Positions 36,107 through 44,927 of a stretch of 64,000 nt of DNA are shown one piece after another; the stretch's first letter is position 1; every line of letters begins with the position of its first letter. Made by a program: the position numbers and the translations under genes. This DNA comes from Microbacterium commune. Lineage in GTDB: Bacteria > Actinomycetota > Actinomycetes > Actinomycetales > Microbacteriaceae. The stretch spans positions 1,577,313-1,641,312 of the forward strand of contig NZ_JACSPX010000001.1 in the NCBI RefSeq assembly GCF_014836945.1. Direction: 5' to 3'. Under the pieces are notes generated by a model. The model did not search any database, was not told where the DNA came from, and was given only the letters and a program-made list of their open reading frames with translations.

Positions 36107-36321
36107 TGGTCAAGCCGACCCTCGTCACGAACACGATCCGGGCGCGGCGGGAGGAGGCCGGGATGACACAGGCCGACCTCGCAGCCCGGATCGGCGTCAC
36201 CAGGCAGACCCTCATCGCGATCGAGCAGGGGAAGTACTCGCCCACCCTCGAGATCGCATTCCAGATAGCCCGAGCATTCGGCATGCCGCTCGAATCGCTC
36301 TTCCAGTACCCGGAGGACTGA
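36106..36321 (+). CDS. XRE/Cro-CI-type helix-turn-helix regulator (YozG-like)
   Basis: This 71-residue protein is almost all one HTH_3 domain: NTIRARREEAGMTQADLAAR, IGVTRQTLIAIEQGKYSPTL, EIAFQIARAFGMPLESLFQY. It is the second gene of the operon started at the two-operator promoter, so it probably represses its own transcription. There is no sensor domain; the upstream membrane protein may pass a signal to it. The MDR reductase starts 1 base after its stop and may belong to the same transcript. Confidence 0.9.
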   Translation: MVKPTLVTNTIRARREEAGMTQADLAARIGVTRQTLIAIEQGKYSPTLEIAFQIARAFGMPLESLFQYPED

Positions 36322-36322
36322 G

Positions 36323-37303
36323 ATGACCGCGACCATGAGCGCCTGGGTGCAGGACGGATACGGCCCGGCCTCGGGTGTGCGTCTCGCCGAGCGGGCTGTT
36401 CCCGAGCCCGGCCAGGGCGAGGTGCTGCTGCGCGTGCACGCTACCGCGCTGAACTCGGGTGACGTGCGGATCATGCGCGGTGACCCGCTGCTCGTGCGGC
36501 CGGTGTTCGGCCTGCGCCGCCCGCGCAACCCCGTCCGCGGCATGGACGTGGCGGGCACGGTGGTGGCGCGGGGATCCGATGTCGACATCGTGCGCGTCGG
36601 CGACGACGTGGTCGTCGAGCTGCCGGGCGGGGGAGGGCTCGCCGAGTACGCGGTCGCGCCCGCCGCGCGGCTGGCCGCGCGCCCGCCATCCGTGTCGACG
36701 TCGGATGCCGCGACCCTGCCGATCGCCGCGGGAACAGCGTGGCAGGCCCTGGTCGCGGCCGAGGTCGGTGACGGGCAGCGGGTGCTCGTGCTCGGCGCCT
36801 CGGGCGGCGTCGGCACGTTCGCGGTGCAGCTGGCGGGACTGCGCGGAGCCGACGTGCACGCCACGTGCAGCGCACGCAACCGGGTGTCGCTGGAAGCGCT
36901 CGGCGCCACGGTCGTCGATCGGGAGGCTCCCCTGACCGCGCTGCCGGCCGGCGGCTATGACGCCGTGATCGAGATCGCGAGCGGGGCCCCGCTGCGCGGG
37001 CTGCGTCGCCTCGTGCGCGACGGCGGCTCGGTCGTGCTCGTCGGGGGCGACGGCGGGCGGGTGCTCGGACCGGTGCCGCGGATGCTGAGGGGCGCGCTGC
37101 TCTCCATCGGCGCGCGCCGCCGCATCCGCTCCCTGACGGCGAAGACCCGCCCCGAGATCCTCACCGCGCTGCTGGATCTCGCCGCCGGGCGACTGCATCC
37201 GCTGATCGAGCGGGAGTACGCGTTCGCGGACGCCGGTGACGCGCTCGCGCACGTCGAGGCGGGGCACACGGTGGGAAAGGTCGTCGTGCGCGTCGCGGAG
37301 TGA
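36323..37303 (+). CDS. MDR-family NAD(P)-dependent alcohol dehydrogenase/quinone reductase
   Basis: This 326-residue zinc-free medium-chain reductase has a GroES-like N-terminus (GEVLLRVHATALNSGDVRIM, RGMDVAGTVV) and a Rossmann domain with LVLGASGGVGTFAVQLAGLR. The ATG at 36323 has GGAGG just upstream, inside the 3' end of the regulator gene. Typical length. The substrate is unknown; quinones or enals are usual. The GxxVxxxG nucleotide motif is clear, and no structural zinc lobe is seen. Confidence 0.85.
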   Translation: MTATMSAWVQDGYGPASGVRLAERAVPEPGQGEVLLRVHATALNSGDVRIMRGDPLLVRPVFGLRRPRNPVRGMDVAGTVVARGSDVDIVRVGDDVVVELPGGGGLAEYAVAPAARLAARPPSVSTSDAATLPIAAGTAWQALVAAEVGDGQRVLVLGASGGVGTFAVQLAGLRGADVHATCSARNRVSLEALGATVVDREAPLTALPAGGYDAVIEIASGAPLRGLRRLVRDGGSVVLVGGDGGRVLGPVPRMLRGALLSIGARRRIRSLTAKTRPEILTALLDLAAGRLHPLIEREYAFADAGDALAHVEAGHTVGKVVVRVAE

Positions 37304-37452
37304 TGCGCGCGGGTGGCGGCTGAGGGCATCCGGATGCAAAAATGGGTGTGGCGTGCCTGTGTCGCATCTTCCCCGTGCTCCCGCCGAGGAGCGGGTCGAA
37401 CTTCCGCCAGGCCCCTGGACAGCGTCCGCCGCACCTTTCCCGAGGAGCACTC

Positions 37453-38349
37453 ATGTCCACGCCTGAAACCGCGACCCTTCGACAGGCTCAGGGGCCCAGT
37501 GATGTGGCCACCCGCACCGCCCACCGCCGCCGCTACCTGATGTGCCGGCCCGAGCACTTCACGGTCAACTACTCCATCAACCCGTGGATGGAGCCCGCCC
37601 GCCCCACCGACACGGCCAAGGCCGTCGCGCAGTGGCAGAAGCTGTACGACCTGTACCTCGAGCTGGGCCACGAGGTCGAGCTCATCGAGCCGCTCGCCGG
37701 CTACCCCGACATGGTCTACACCGCCAACGGCGGATTCGTCATCGGCGGACGCGCCTACGTGCCCGAGTTCCGGTTCGTCGAGCGCCAGGGCGAGGCGCCC
37801 GCCTTCGCCGACTGGTTCCGCGCCAACGGCTTCGACACCGTCATGCCGGAAGAGGTCAACGAGGGCGAGGGCGACTTCCTGCTCGTCGGCGATGTGATCC
37901 TGGCAGGAACGGGCTTCCGCTCGACCGGAGACAGCCACCGCGAGGTCGGTGAGGTGTTCGGCCGCGAGGTCGTCTCACTCAACCTCATCGACCCCCGTTT
38001 CTACCACCTCGACACCGCCATCGCGGTGCTCGACCCGGTGCAGGGCGTCGAGAACGGCGGACCCGAGCGGGCCAACATCGCGTACCTCCCCGGCGCGTTC
38101 GACGACGCCAGCCGCGCGATCCTCGAAGAGCGCTTCCCCGACGCCATCCTCGTCTCCGATGAGGACGGCGCAGTGTTCGGGCTCAACTCCGCCAGCGACG
38201 GGTGCAACGTGATCATCTCGCCGCGCGCGAAGGGCTTCGAGAGGCAGCTACGCGAGCGCGGCTACAACCCGATCACCGTCGACCTGTCCGAGCTGCTGCT
38301 CGGCGGGGGCGGCATCAAGTGCTGCACGCTCGAACTGCGAGGTGCATGA
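37453..38349 (+). CDS. Amidinohydrolase (dimethylarginine dimethylaminohydrolase/arginine dihydrolase-like)
   Basis: This 298-residue guanidine-modifying enzyme has MVYTANGGFVIGGRAYVPEF, GEGDFLLVGDVILAGTGFRS, the His-containing RFYHLDTAIAVLD and a C-terminal catalytic cysteine region GGGGIKCCTLEL (Cys290 or Cys291). It overlaps the ornithine aminotransferase gene, so it likely supplies ornithine or citrulline from arginine or methylarginines. GAGGAG precedes the ATG at 37453. Oddly, residues 9-17 (LRQAQGPSD) come from a dispersed DNA repeat inserted before the conserved RRRYLMCRPEHF, where the family normally starts. The 149-base gap upstream holds no other gene. Confidence 0.85.
   Translation: MSTPETATLRQAQGPSDVATRTAHRRRYLMCRPEHFTVNYSINPWMEPARPTDTAKAVAQWQKLYDLYLELGHEVELIEPLAGYPDMVYTANGGFVIGGRAYVPEFRFVERQGEAPAFADWFRANGFDTVMPEEVNEGEGDFLLVGDVILAGTGFRSTGDSHREVGEVFGREVVSLNLIDPRFYHLDTAIAVLDPVQGVENGGPERANIAYLPGAFDDASRAILEERFPDAILVSDEDGAVFGLNSASDGCNVIISPRAKGFERQLRERGYNPITVDLSELLLGGGGIKCCTLELRGA
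37475..37499. repeat. Dispersed palindromic repeat, copy 2 (in amidinohydrolase gene)
   Basis: The same CCCTTCGACAGGCTCAGGG core as at 22659-22677 occurs 22 bases after this gene's start codon, in the frame that codes LRQAQGPSD. Confidence 0.8.
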
Positions 38350-39566
38350 TGTCGACCACCGAGACCGAGACCGTGCTGCACGAATCGGCGAATCCTGAGC
38401 CGCACGTCGCCGAGAACTACCACCCGCTTCCCGTCGTCGTCGCCGAAGGCGGCGGCGTGTGGGTGACGGATGCCGACGGCAAGCGCTACCTCGACCTGCT
38501 CGCGGCGTACTCGGCCGTGAACTTCGGCCACCGGCATCCGGCCATCGTCGAGGCGCTCGTCGCGCAGCTGGGTCGGGTCACGCTCACCAGCCGCGCGTTC
38601 ATGAACGACCAGCTCGAGCCGTTCGCCGCCGCCCTCGCCGAGCTGTGCGGCAAAGACCTCGTGCTGCCGATGAACACCGGCGCCGAGGCGGTCGAGACCG
38701 GCATCAAGGTCGCCCGCGCGTGGGGATACCGGGTCAAGGGCATCCCTTCGGGCCGGGCGCGGATCATCGTCGCGGCCGGCAATTTCCACGGCCGCACGAC
38801 CACGATCATCAGCTTCAGCGACGACGAGCAGGCCCGCGACGACTTCGGTCCGTACACGCCCGGCTTCGACACCGTGCCGTACGGCGATGCGGACGCGATC
38901 GCCGCGGCGATCACCGACGACACCGCCGCGGTGCTCATCGAGCCGATCCAGGGCGAGGGCGGCGTGATCATCCCGCCCGAGGGGTACCTGCGTCGTGTGC
39001 GCGAGATCTGCGACGAGCGCAACGTGCTGTTCATCGCCGACGAGATCCAGTCCGGTCTCGGCCGGGTCGGCGAGACCTTCGCGTGCGACCGCGAGGGCGT
39101 CGTGCCCGACCTCTACCTGCTCGGCAAGGCGCTCGGCGGCGGCATCCTGCCCGTCTCGGCCGTCGTCGGCGATCGGGACGTGCTGGGCGTCATCCGCCCC
39201 GGTGAGCACGGCTCGACCTTCGGTGGCAACCCGCTGGCGGCAGCGGTCGGCCGGAAGGTCGTCGACATGCTCAGCACCGGCGAGTTCCAGGAGCGCGCCC
39301 GTCAGCTCGGCGCTCACCTGGCGGCGGCGCTCGAGTCGCTCGTCGGTCACGGCGTCACCACCGTGCGCATCGCCGGACTGTGGGCAGGTGTCGACATCGA
39401 CCCGACATACGGCACCGGTCGTGACATCGCCGAGAAGCTGCGCGAGCGCGGCGTGCTCGTCAAGGACACGCACGGTCAGACCATCCGCATCGCTCCGCCG
39501 CTGGTGATCCGCGCGACCGAGCTCGACTGGGCCGTCGAGCAGCTGCGCCTCGTGCTCGAGGGCTGA
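38346..39566 (+). CDS. rocD: Ornithine aminotransferase
   Basis: This 406-residue PLP enzyme converts ornithine and a 2-oxo acid to glutamate semialdehyde. Class III motifs: LVLPMNTGAEAVETGIKVAR, the FHGRTTTIISFSDD loop, FIADEIQSGLGRVG with the cofactor Asp, and Schiff-base Lys261 in LLGKALGGGILPVS. The end, with GSTFGGNPLAAAV, is complete. The start is ATGATG at 38346/38349, the first overlapping the previous stop. With the upstream amidinohydrolase and PutA elsewhere it links arginine to glutamate. Confidence 0.93.
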   Translation: MMSTTETETVLHESANPEPHVAENYHPLPVVVAEGGGVWVTDADGKRYLDLLAAYSAVNFGHRHPAIVEALVAQLGRVTLTSRAFMNDQLEPFAAALAELCGKDLVLPMNTGAEAVETGIKVARAWGYRVKGIPSGRARIIVAAGNFHGRTTTIISFSDDEQARDDFGPYTPGFDTVPYGDADAIAAAITDDTAAVLIEPIQGEGGVIIPPEGYLRRVREICDERNVLFIADEIQSGLGRVGETFACDREGVVPDLYLLGKALGGGILPVSAVVGDRDVLGVIRPGEHGSTFGGNPLAAAVGRKVVDMLSTGEFQERARQLGAHLAAALESLVGHGVTTVRIAGLWAGVDIDPTYGTGRDIAEKLRERGVLVKDTHGQTIRIAPPLVIRATELDWAVEQLRLVLEG

Positions 39567-39592
39567 CCCGACGCGACGGCGCGCGCCGCGCT

Positions 39593-39657
39593 GAGAAACC
39601 ACTGTCGGCATGACGAACCACGCTCGCGCGGGTTTCTCACGCTGACAGTGGTTTCTC
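39593..39657. repeat. Long intergenic inverted repeat between convergent genes
   Basis: GAGAAACCACTGTC (39593-39606) and its complement (39644-39657) enclose a 37-base loop that contains a partial third copy (GGTTTCTCAC). It fills the gap between rocD and the convergent molybdoenzyme gene. It may be a terminator or a remnant of a small mobile repeat. Confidence 0.7.
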
Positions 39658-39661
39658 GGCG

Positions 39662-41239
39662 TCAGGAGACGGTGACGTCGATCGTGTGCCACCCGCTGGC
39701 GCCATCCGGCGCGGGCGCGGCCACGGCGTCGGTCTGCACGGTGCCGTCGGCGGCGATCGCACGGCAGCGGATGCTGTGCTCGCCGGCTTCGGCGCGCCAG
39801 GGCATCCGCCACTGCACCCAGGTGTCGGCGGAGAGAGCGGATGCCAGCTCGGCGCGCTCCCACGGCCCGTCGTCGATCTGCACGTCGACGCCGGAGATCC
39901 CGGTGCCAGGCTGCCAGGCGACGCCGGCGATCACCGCATCGCCGGCGTCGACGGCACGACCCGCTCGCGGAACGTCGATGCGGGACTGCAGTTTGATCGG
40001 CCCCCGCTCCGACCAGCCGCGATCGGTCCAGTAGGCGCGTGCACGGTCGAAGCGCGTCACCTCGAGGTCGGTGACCCACTTCGTCGCCGACACGTAGCCG
40101 TACAGCCCCGGCACGACCATCCGGACGGGGAAGCCGTGCGCCAGCGGCAGCGGCTCGCCGTTCATGCCGATCGCCAGCAGGGCATCCCGGTCATCGGTGA
40201 GCGCCGCCAGCGGCGTACCCGCGGTGAATCCGTCGGCCGACGTCGAGAGCACCATGTCGGCGTCCGCGTCGACACCGGCGCGCTGCAGCAGCTCCCTGAT
40301 CGGATACCCGAGCCAGACGGCCGTGCCGACCAGGTCGCCGCCGACCGGGTTCGACACGCACGACAGCGTCACCGCGCGCTCGGTCAGCGGGAGCGCCAGC
40401 AGCTCGTCCCAGGTGAGGGTGACCTCGTCCGCGACCATGCCGTGGATGCGCAGTCGCCAGTCGGCCGGGTCGACGGTCGGCACGATCAGCGCGGTGTCGA
40501 TGCGGTAGAAGTCGCGGTTCGGGGTGATCAGGGGCGCCAGGCCCGGCACCTCGAGGGCCGCTCCCGACGGCACGGCAGGCGCCGGCGTCGCCGGGCGGGG
40601 CAGCCGGATCGCCTCGCGCACGGTCGAGACCGCGGCCGACCCCGCCTTCGTCAGGGCACCGGCGACACCCACGGCCACGCCGACGAGAGCGGTGCCGCCC
40701 GCCCACGCCAGGAAGCGTCGTCGCGACGGGTCGGTCGCCGCGTCGGGAGCCCTGACCTCGGCGCGATCGGCCGAGGCCGGCGGCGACGCGGTCGCTCCCG
40801 CGAACGCCGCACTGCGCAGCAGCATCCGCAGCGCGACCGCGGCGATCGCGCCGGCGAGCACCGACGGCAGCCAGCTCAGCAGCCCCGCATCCGCCCGGGT
40901 GAGCGCCAGCGCGCCCGCGGCGACGCCGATCACCGCGAGCGCGATCACCCCGGAGCGCGACCAGCGGGCCTCGGCGATCCCGGCTGCGGCGGCCAGGGCG
41001 AGCAGGATGATGCCGATGCCGACGAGCAGCGCGGTCTTGTCGGCGGTGCCGAACCACGCGATGGCGGTGTCCTTCGCCCAGGTCGGGGCGGCGTCGATCA
41101 GTGTGCCGCCGATCACGGCGAACGGGCTGGCGGAGGGGGCGAACAGGGCGGCGAGCAGCTCACCTGCGCCCGCACCGAGGGCCGCTGCGCCCACGCCGGC
41201 GGCTGCGGCCATGCCGCGCCGCCCGGGTGATGCATCCAT
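39662..41239 (-). CDS. Membrane-attached sulfite-oxidase-like molybdopterin oxidoreductase
   Basis: This 525-residue protein starts with three to four membrane segments (about 10-140), then a second hydrophobic segment preceded by a twin-arginine-like SRRRFLAWAGG (172-182), then the molybdopterin domain (about 240-420) with the molybdenum-ligand Cys294 (TLSCVSNPVGG), and a C-terminal Mo-co dimerisation domain (about 430-525). Members act outside the membrane on sulfite, sulfoxides or similar small molecules. No haem subunit or maturation gene is near. The substrate is unknown. Confidence 0.88.
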   Translation of the reverse strand: MDASPGRRGMAAAAGVGAAALGAGAGELLAALFAPSASPFAVIGGTLIDAAPTWAKDTAIAWFGTADKTALLVGIGIILLALAAAAGIAEARWSRSGVIALAVIGVAAGALALTRADAGLLSWLPSVLAGAIAAVALRMLLRSAAFAGATASPPASADRAEVRAPDAATDPSRRRFLAWAGGTALVGVAVGVAGALTKAGSAAVSTVREAIRLPRPATPAPAVPSGAALEVPGLAPLITPNRDFYRIDTALIVPTVDPADWRLRIHGMVADEVTLTWDELLALPLTERAVTLSCVSNPVGGDLVGTAVWLGYPIRELLQRAGVDADADMVLSTSADGFTAGTPLAALTDDRDALLAIGMNGEPLPLAHGFPVRMVVPGLYGYVSATKWVTDLEVTRFDRARAYWTDRGWSERGPIKLQSRIDVPRAGRAVDAGDAVIAGVAWQPGTGISGVDVQIDDGPWERAELASALSADTWVQWRMPWRAEAGEHSIRCRAIAADGTVQTDAVAAPAPDGASGWHTIDVTVS

Positions 41240-41275
41240 CCCTCCAGGCTACGCGCGCCGCGCGGCGGCAGGCCC

Positions 41276-41326
41276 TCCGCGAGGCTCCGTTGCGTCATGC
41301 GGCACGACGGAACGGAGCCTCGCGGA
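41276..41326. terminator. Long hairpin between BCCT and molybdoenzyme genes
   Basis: Perfect 16-base arms (TCCGCGAGGCTCCGTT at 41276-41291; complement at 41311-41326) with an inner CGTC/GACG pair. It lies just after the end of the BCCT gene and before the start of the co-directional molybdoenzyme gene, so it probably ends the BCCT transcript. Confidence 0.7.
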
Positions 41327-41333
41327 AACGACG

Positions 41334-43193
41334 TCAGTCCTTCAGGAACTGCCCGGTGTCCTGCTGTCGGGCGTCCGGATCGTCCAGGCCCGACAGCTCG
41401 TCCTGGGCGATGAGCTGGTCGACGTCGAGCGTCGACGGCGTGGCGTCGACATGGCTCTCGGCCGACAGCGCCCCCGGCGTCGCGCGCGCGGGGTCGGCCG
41501 GCGCCACCGGCAGCCCGAACGTGCGCTGCACGCGACGCATCCATCGCGGCTGCGCCCCGAACACCCCGGTGGCGTCGTGCGCCTCGACCTCGAGCCCGTA
41601 GTAGTCGCCGATCTTGTCGATGAACTGCGCTCGTTCGGCCTTCGCATACGCGCGACGCTCGCGGCTGAATGCCACCACGGTCGACCAGCACATCAGCAGC
41701 ATGACGACGCTGAACGGCAGCGCGATCGTGATGGCCGCCGTCTGCAGGGCGGTCAGCCCGCCCGAGAGCAGCAGGGCGATGGCGAGAAGCGCGGTGACGG
41801 CGACGAAGAACACGCGGATCCAGCGCTTGGGCTCCGGCTCGCCGCCCGTCGCGATCATCCCCATCACCAGCGCGCCGGAGTCGGCGGAGGTGATGAAGAA
41901 GATCGCGAGAAGCAGGATGGCGCCGATGCTCACGACCGTCGATCCCGGCACGTTCTGCAGCAGGCTGAACAGGGCTCCCTGCAGGTCGACTGCGCCGTCG
42001 GCGCCGGTGAGCGTCCCGGGCTCCCGAAGCTCGAGGGCGAGGGCCGAGCCGCCGAGCACGGCGAACCACAGGATGCCGAGCAGCGTCGGCACGAGGATCA
42101 CGCCGACCACGAACTCCCGCACCGTGCGGCCCTTCGAGACGCGCGCGATGAAGATGCCCACGAACGGCGCCCACGAGATCCACCAGCCCCAGTAGAACGA
42201 GGTCCACGACGCCTGCCACTGCTCGCCCGCCGTGCCCTGGAAGGCGCTGACGTTGAACGAGAGCCCGACGAAGTTCTGGATGTAGTACCCGATCGACTGC
42301 ACGAAGTCGCGCAGCAGGAACTCGGTGGGTCCCATCACCAGCAGGTAGACGACGAGGATGCCGGCGAGGACGAGGTTGGCGTTCGAGAGCCACTTCATGC
42401 CCTTGGTCACGCCAGACAGCACCGACATGAGCACGAACACCGAGATGACCAGGATGAGGATGACCTGGGTCGTCTCGTCGGGGTCGGCGATGCCGGCCGA
42501 GTGCAGGCCAGCGCTCATCTGCAGCACACCGAGACCGAGCGAGGTGGCGACACCGAACAGGGTGCCCACCAGCGCGATGACGTCGATCGCGTGGCCCCAC
42601 CCGCCTTCGACCTTCTTGCCGAGCAGAGGCTCGAGGGTCCACCGGATCGAGATCGGGCGGCGCCGGCGGTGGATCGCGTAGGCGAGGGCGAGGCCGATCA
42701 CCACGTAGATCGACCAGGCGTGCACGCCCCAGTGCAGATAGGTCTGTCCCAGCGCCGCCTGCGCGAGCTGGGAGGGCGTGCCCTCGACGCCGGGCCGCGG
42801 GCTCGTGAAGTGCGACAGCGGCTCGCTCACGCCGTAGAAGACGAGCCCGATGCCCATTCCCGCCGCGAACAGCAGCGCGAACCAGCTCATCGCCGAGAAC
42901 TCCGGCTCCTCATCGTCGCGCCCGAGCTTGATGTCGCCGAAGCGACTGAACCCGAGGAACAGGCAGAACGCCACGAAGAACGCGGCGATCAGTACGTAGT
43001 ACCAGTTGAACGCGTTGACGATGCTCGTCTGCACCGCCTGGAACGCCGTCTCGGCGACGCCGGGCAGCAGCAGCGCGAACAGCGCGAATGCCAGCACGAT
43101 CGTGGCCGCCGGCCAGAAGACCCACCGCAGCACCTGCGGCTCGCGCTTCGTCGGGGTGACGGTCGGATCCGACACGTCTGTGCTCTCGCTCAT
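41334..43193 (-). CDS. BCCT-family betaine/choline/carnitine transporter
   Basis: This 619-residue secondary transporter has 12 predicted membrane segments, a family motif GMGIGLVFYGVSEP, and the substrate-site tryptophan region WGWWISWAPFVGIFIARVSK (segment 8). A hydrophilic C-terminal tail of about 90 residues may sense osmotic stress as in BetP-type proteins. The likely role is sodium- or proton-coupled uptake of compatible solutes. I take the ATG at 43193; a GTG at 43226 overlapping the stop of the small upstream gene (GTGA) would add 11 residues and is a real alternative. Confidence 0.92.
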   Translation of the reverse strand: MSESTDVSDPTVTPTKREPQVLRWVFWPAATIVLAFALFALLLPGVAETAFQAVQTSIVNAFNWYYVLIAAFFVAFCLFLGFSRFGDIKLGRDDEEPEFSAMSWFALLFAAGMGIGLVFYGVSEPLSHFTSPRPGVEGTPSQLAQAALGQTYLHWGVHAWSIYVVIGLALAYAIHRRRRPISIRWTLEPLLGKKVEGGWGHAIDVIALVGTLFGVATSLGLGVLQMSAGLHSAGIADPDETTQVILILVISVFVLMSVLSGVTKGMKWLSNANLVLAGILVVYLLVMGPTEFLLRDFVQSIGYYIQNFVGLSFNVSAFQGTAGEQWQASWTSFYWGWWISWAPFVGIFIARVSKGRTVREFVVGVILVPTLLGILWFAVLGGSALALELREPGTLTGADGAVDLQGALFSLLQNVPGSTVVSIGAILLLAIFFITSADSGALVMGMIATGGEPEPKRWIRVFFVAVTALLAIALLLSGGLTALQTAAITIALPFSVVMLLMCWSTVVAFSRERRAYAKAERAQFIDKIGDYYGLEVEAHDATGVFGAQPRWMRRVQRTFGLPVAPADPARATPGALSAESHVDATPSTLDVDQLIAQDELSGLDDPDARQQDTGQFLKD

Positions 43194-43222
43194 GCCGCCC
43201 ACCGTACCGGGATCCTGCGCCG

Positions 43223-43489
43223 TCACGCGGGCGTGTCGTCGGGGTCGAGCGACTTCAGTGCGTCGCGCTCGACGGCCGTGTCGGCGGTCAGCTGGTCTTC
43301 GGTGTTCTCGTCGCCGCCGAGCGGGGCGTCGTCGTCGACCGGCCCGGACGAGGTGTCGTCTGCGGGTCGGGCGGGCTCGGCCTGCCCGGCCTCCCGCTGG
43401 CGCGGCAGGCCACTGCCCTGCGGGTCGTGCCCGGGAACGTGCGGGTGCTGTCCGTCAGGGGATCCGTACATCGGAGTCTGCTCGTTCAT
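43223..43489 (-). CDS. Small acidic hydrophilic protein, unknown function
   Basis: This 88-residue protein is rich in Asp, Glu, Pro and Gly, with no membrane segment or domain; it is probably disordered. It ends one codon before, and overlaps, a possible GTG start of the BCCT carrier, so the two may be translationally coupled. It is not recognised. Its codon use looks like real genes nearby. Confidence 0.55.
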   Translation of the reverse strand: MNEQTPMYGSPDGQHPHVPGHDPQGSGLPRQREAGQAEPARPADDTSSGPVDDDAPLGGDENTEDQLTADTAVERDALKSLDPDDTPA

Positions 43490-43538
43490 GCCCGAGAAGG
43501 TATGCGTCCCGGCGTCGAGGGGCCACCCCCTTGACAGT

Positions 43539-43565
43539 GCGCGGCCGGCGACGGACCGGCCGCGC
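43539..43565. terminator. Hairpin terminator after the MFS gene
   Basis: A 10-bp stem (GCGCGGCCGG / CCGGCCGCGC) with a 7-base loop lies just past the stop (43569) of the minus-strand MFS gene. Confidence 0.75.
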
Positions 43566-43568
43566 CGA

Positions 43569-44927
43569 TCAGCGCTCGTCGTCGTGCGGGTCGGTCAGCC
43601 GGATCGGGGTGGCAGCCGTGGGCCGCTCGTCGAACGAGCCCGGGTTCATCGACCGGATCACCGACAGCGGACGCGTCTCATCGAGGGTCAGCCGGAATCT
43701 CCGTCCCTCGTGGCGATGCAGCCTGCCCGACCACAGCATCCACCCGACGCCGATCCCGAAGGCGACGATGCCCGCGATGCCGCCGACCGCGATGGCGGTG
43801 CGAGCGGAGAACGTGTCGACGATCCATCCGGCGATCGGCGCACCGACCGGGGTGGAGCCCATGATCACCGCCATGTACAGCGCCAGCACGCGGCCGCGCA
43901 GGGCCGCGTCGGTCGTGGTCTGCACGTACCCGTTGGCGGTGGTGAGCATCGAGACCGTCGAGAAGCCGACGAGAACCAGCACCGCCGCGTAGGTCACGTA
44001 GCTGGGCATCGCGGCCGAGACGAGGGATGCCACACCGAACCCTCCCGCCGCCATCACCAGCACGCGTACGCGGGCGCGATCGCGGCGCGCGGCGAGCAGG
44101 GCGCCGGCCAGCGAGCCGATCGCGAGCACCGAGCTGAGCAGGCCGTAGCCGTCTGCGTCACGGCCGAACTCGAGCGCCATGGTCGAGGCGAAGATGGGGA
44201 AGTTCATGCCGAACGCGCCGATGAGGAAGACCATCACGAACACGACCATGAGATCGGGTCGGCCCCACACGTACCGGAAGCCTTCGCCGAGGCCACCGCC
44301 GCCGCGTCTGCTCTTCACACGCGGTGTCAGCTCGTTGACGCGGATCAGGGTCAGGGCGACGATCATCGCGAGGAAGGTGACCGCGTTGGCGACGAATACC
44401 CAGCCCGACCCGAGCAGCACGATGAGGATGCCGCCGACCGCCGGTCCGACCAGACGCGCCATGTTGAAGGCCGCCGAGTTCAGGGCCACGGCGTTGGAGG
44501 TGTCCTCCAGGCTGACCATGTCGGACACGAACGCCTGCCTCGCGGGGGCGTCGAACGCGTTGGCGACGCCGAACGCGGCGGCGAACACGAACATCAGCGG
44601 CAGGGTCATCACGCCGGTCAGCAGCAGCGCCGCCACCCCGAGGGCGAGCAGCATGAGCGCGGTCTGCGTGCACAGCAGCACCTTGCGCCGGTCGAAGCGA
44701 TCGGCCACCCAGCCCGTCAGGCTGACGAGCACGAGGGGAGGCCCGAACTGCAGGGCCATGGTGACACCCATGGCGGTGGCGTCGTTGTCGGTGAGCTCGG
44801 TCAGCACCACCCAGTCCTGAGCGGTGGCCTGCATCCACCCGCCGATGTTCGAGATGACACCACCGAGGAACCAGGTGCGGTAGTTGAAGCTGCGGAACGA
44901 GCGGAACATGCCGGAGGAGGCGCTCAT
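43569..44927 (-). CDS. MFS transporter (drug-efflux/MFS_3 type)
   Basis: This 452-residue protein has 12 predicted membrane segments and the MFS loop motif GWVADRFDRRKVLLC between segments 2 and 3; FDAPARQAFVSDMVSLEDTS is typical of the EntS/MFS_3 group. The C-terminal 55 residues are cytoplasmic. It overlaps the upstream MarR gene by 4 bases, so it is probably an exporter induced when the MarR ligand appears. The substrate is unknown. A terminator follows. Confidence 0.92.
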   Translation of the reverse strand: MSASSGMFRSFRSFNYRTWFLGGVISNIGGWMQATAQDWVVLTELTDNDATAMGVTMALQFGPPLVLVSLTGWVADRFDRRKVLLCTQTALMLLALGVAALLLTGVMTLPLMFVFAAAFGVANAFDAPARQAFVSDMVSLEDTSNAVALNSAAFNMARLVGPAVGGILIVLLGSGWVFVANAVTFLAMIVALTLIRVNELTPRVKSRRGGGGLGEGFRYVWGRPDLMVVFVMVFLIGAFGMNFPIFASTMALEFGRDADGYGLLSSVLAIGSLAGALLAARRDRARVRVLVMAAGGFGVASLVSAAMPSYVTYAAVLVLVGFSTVSMLTTANGYVQTTTDAALRGRVLALYMAVIMGSTPVGAPIAGWIVDTFSARTAIAVGGIAGIVAFGIGVGWMLWSGRLHRHEGRRFRLTLDETRPLSVIRSMNPGSFDERPTAATPIRLTDPHDDER

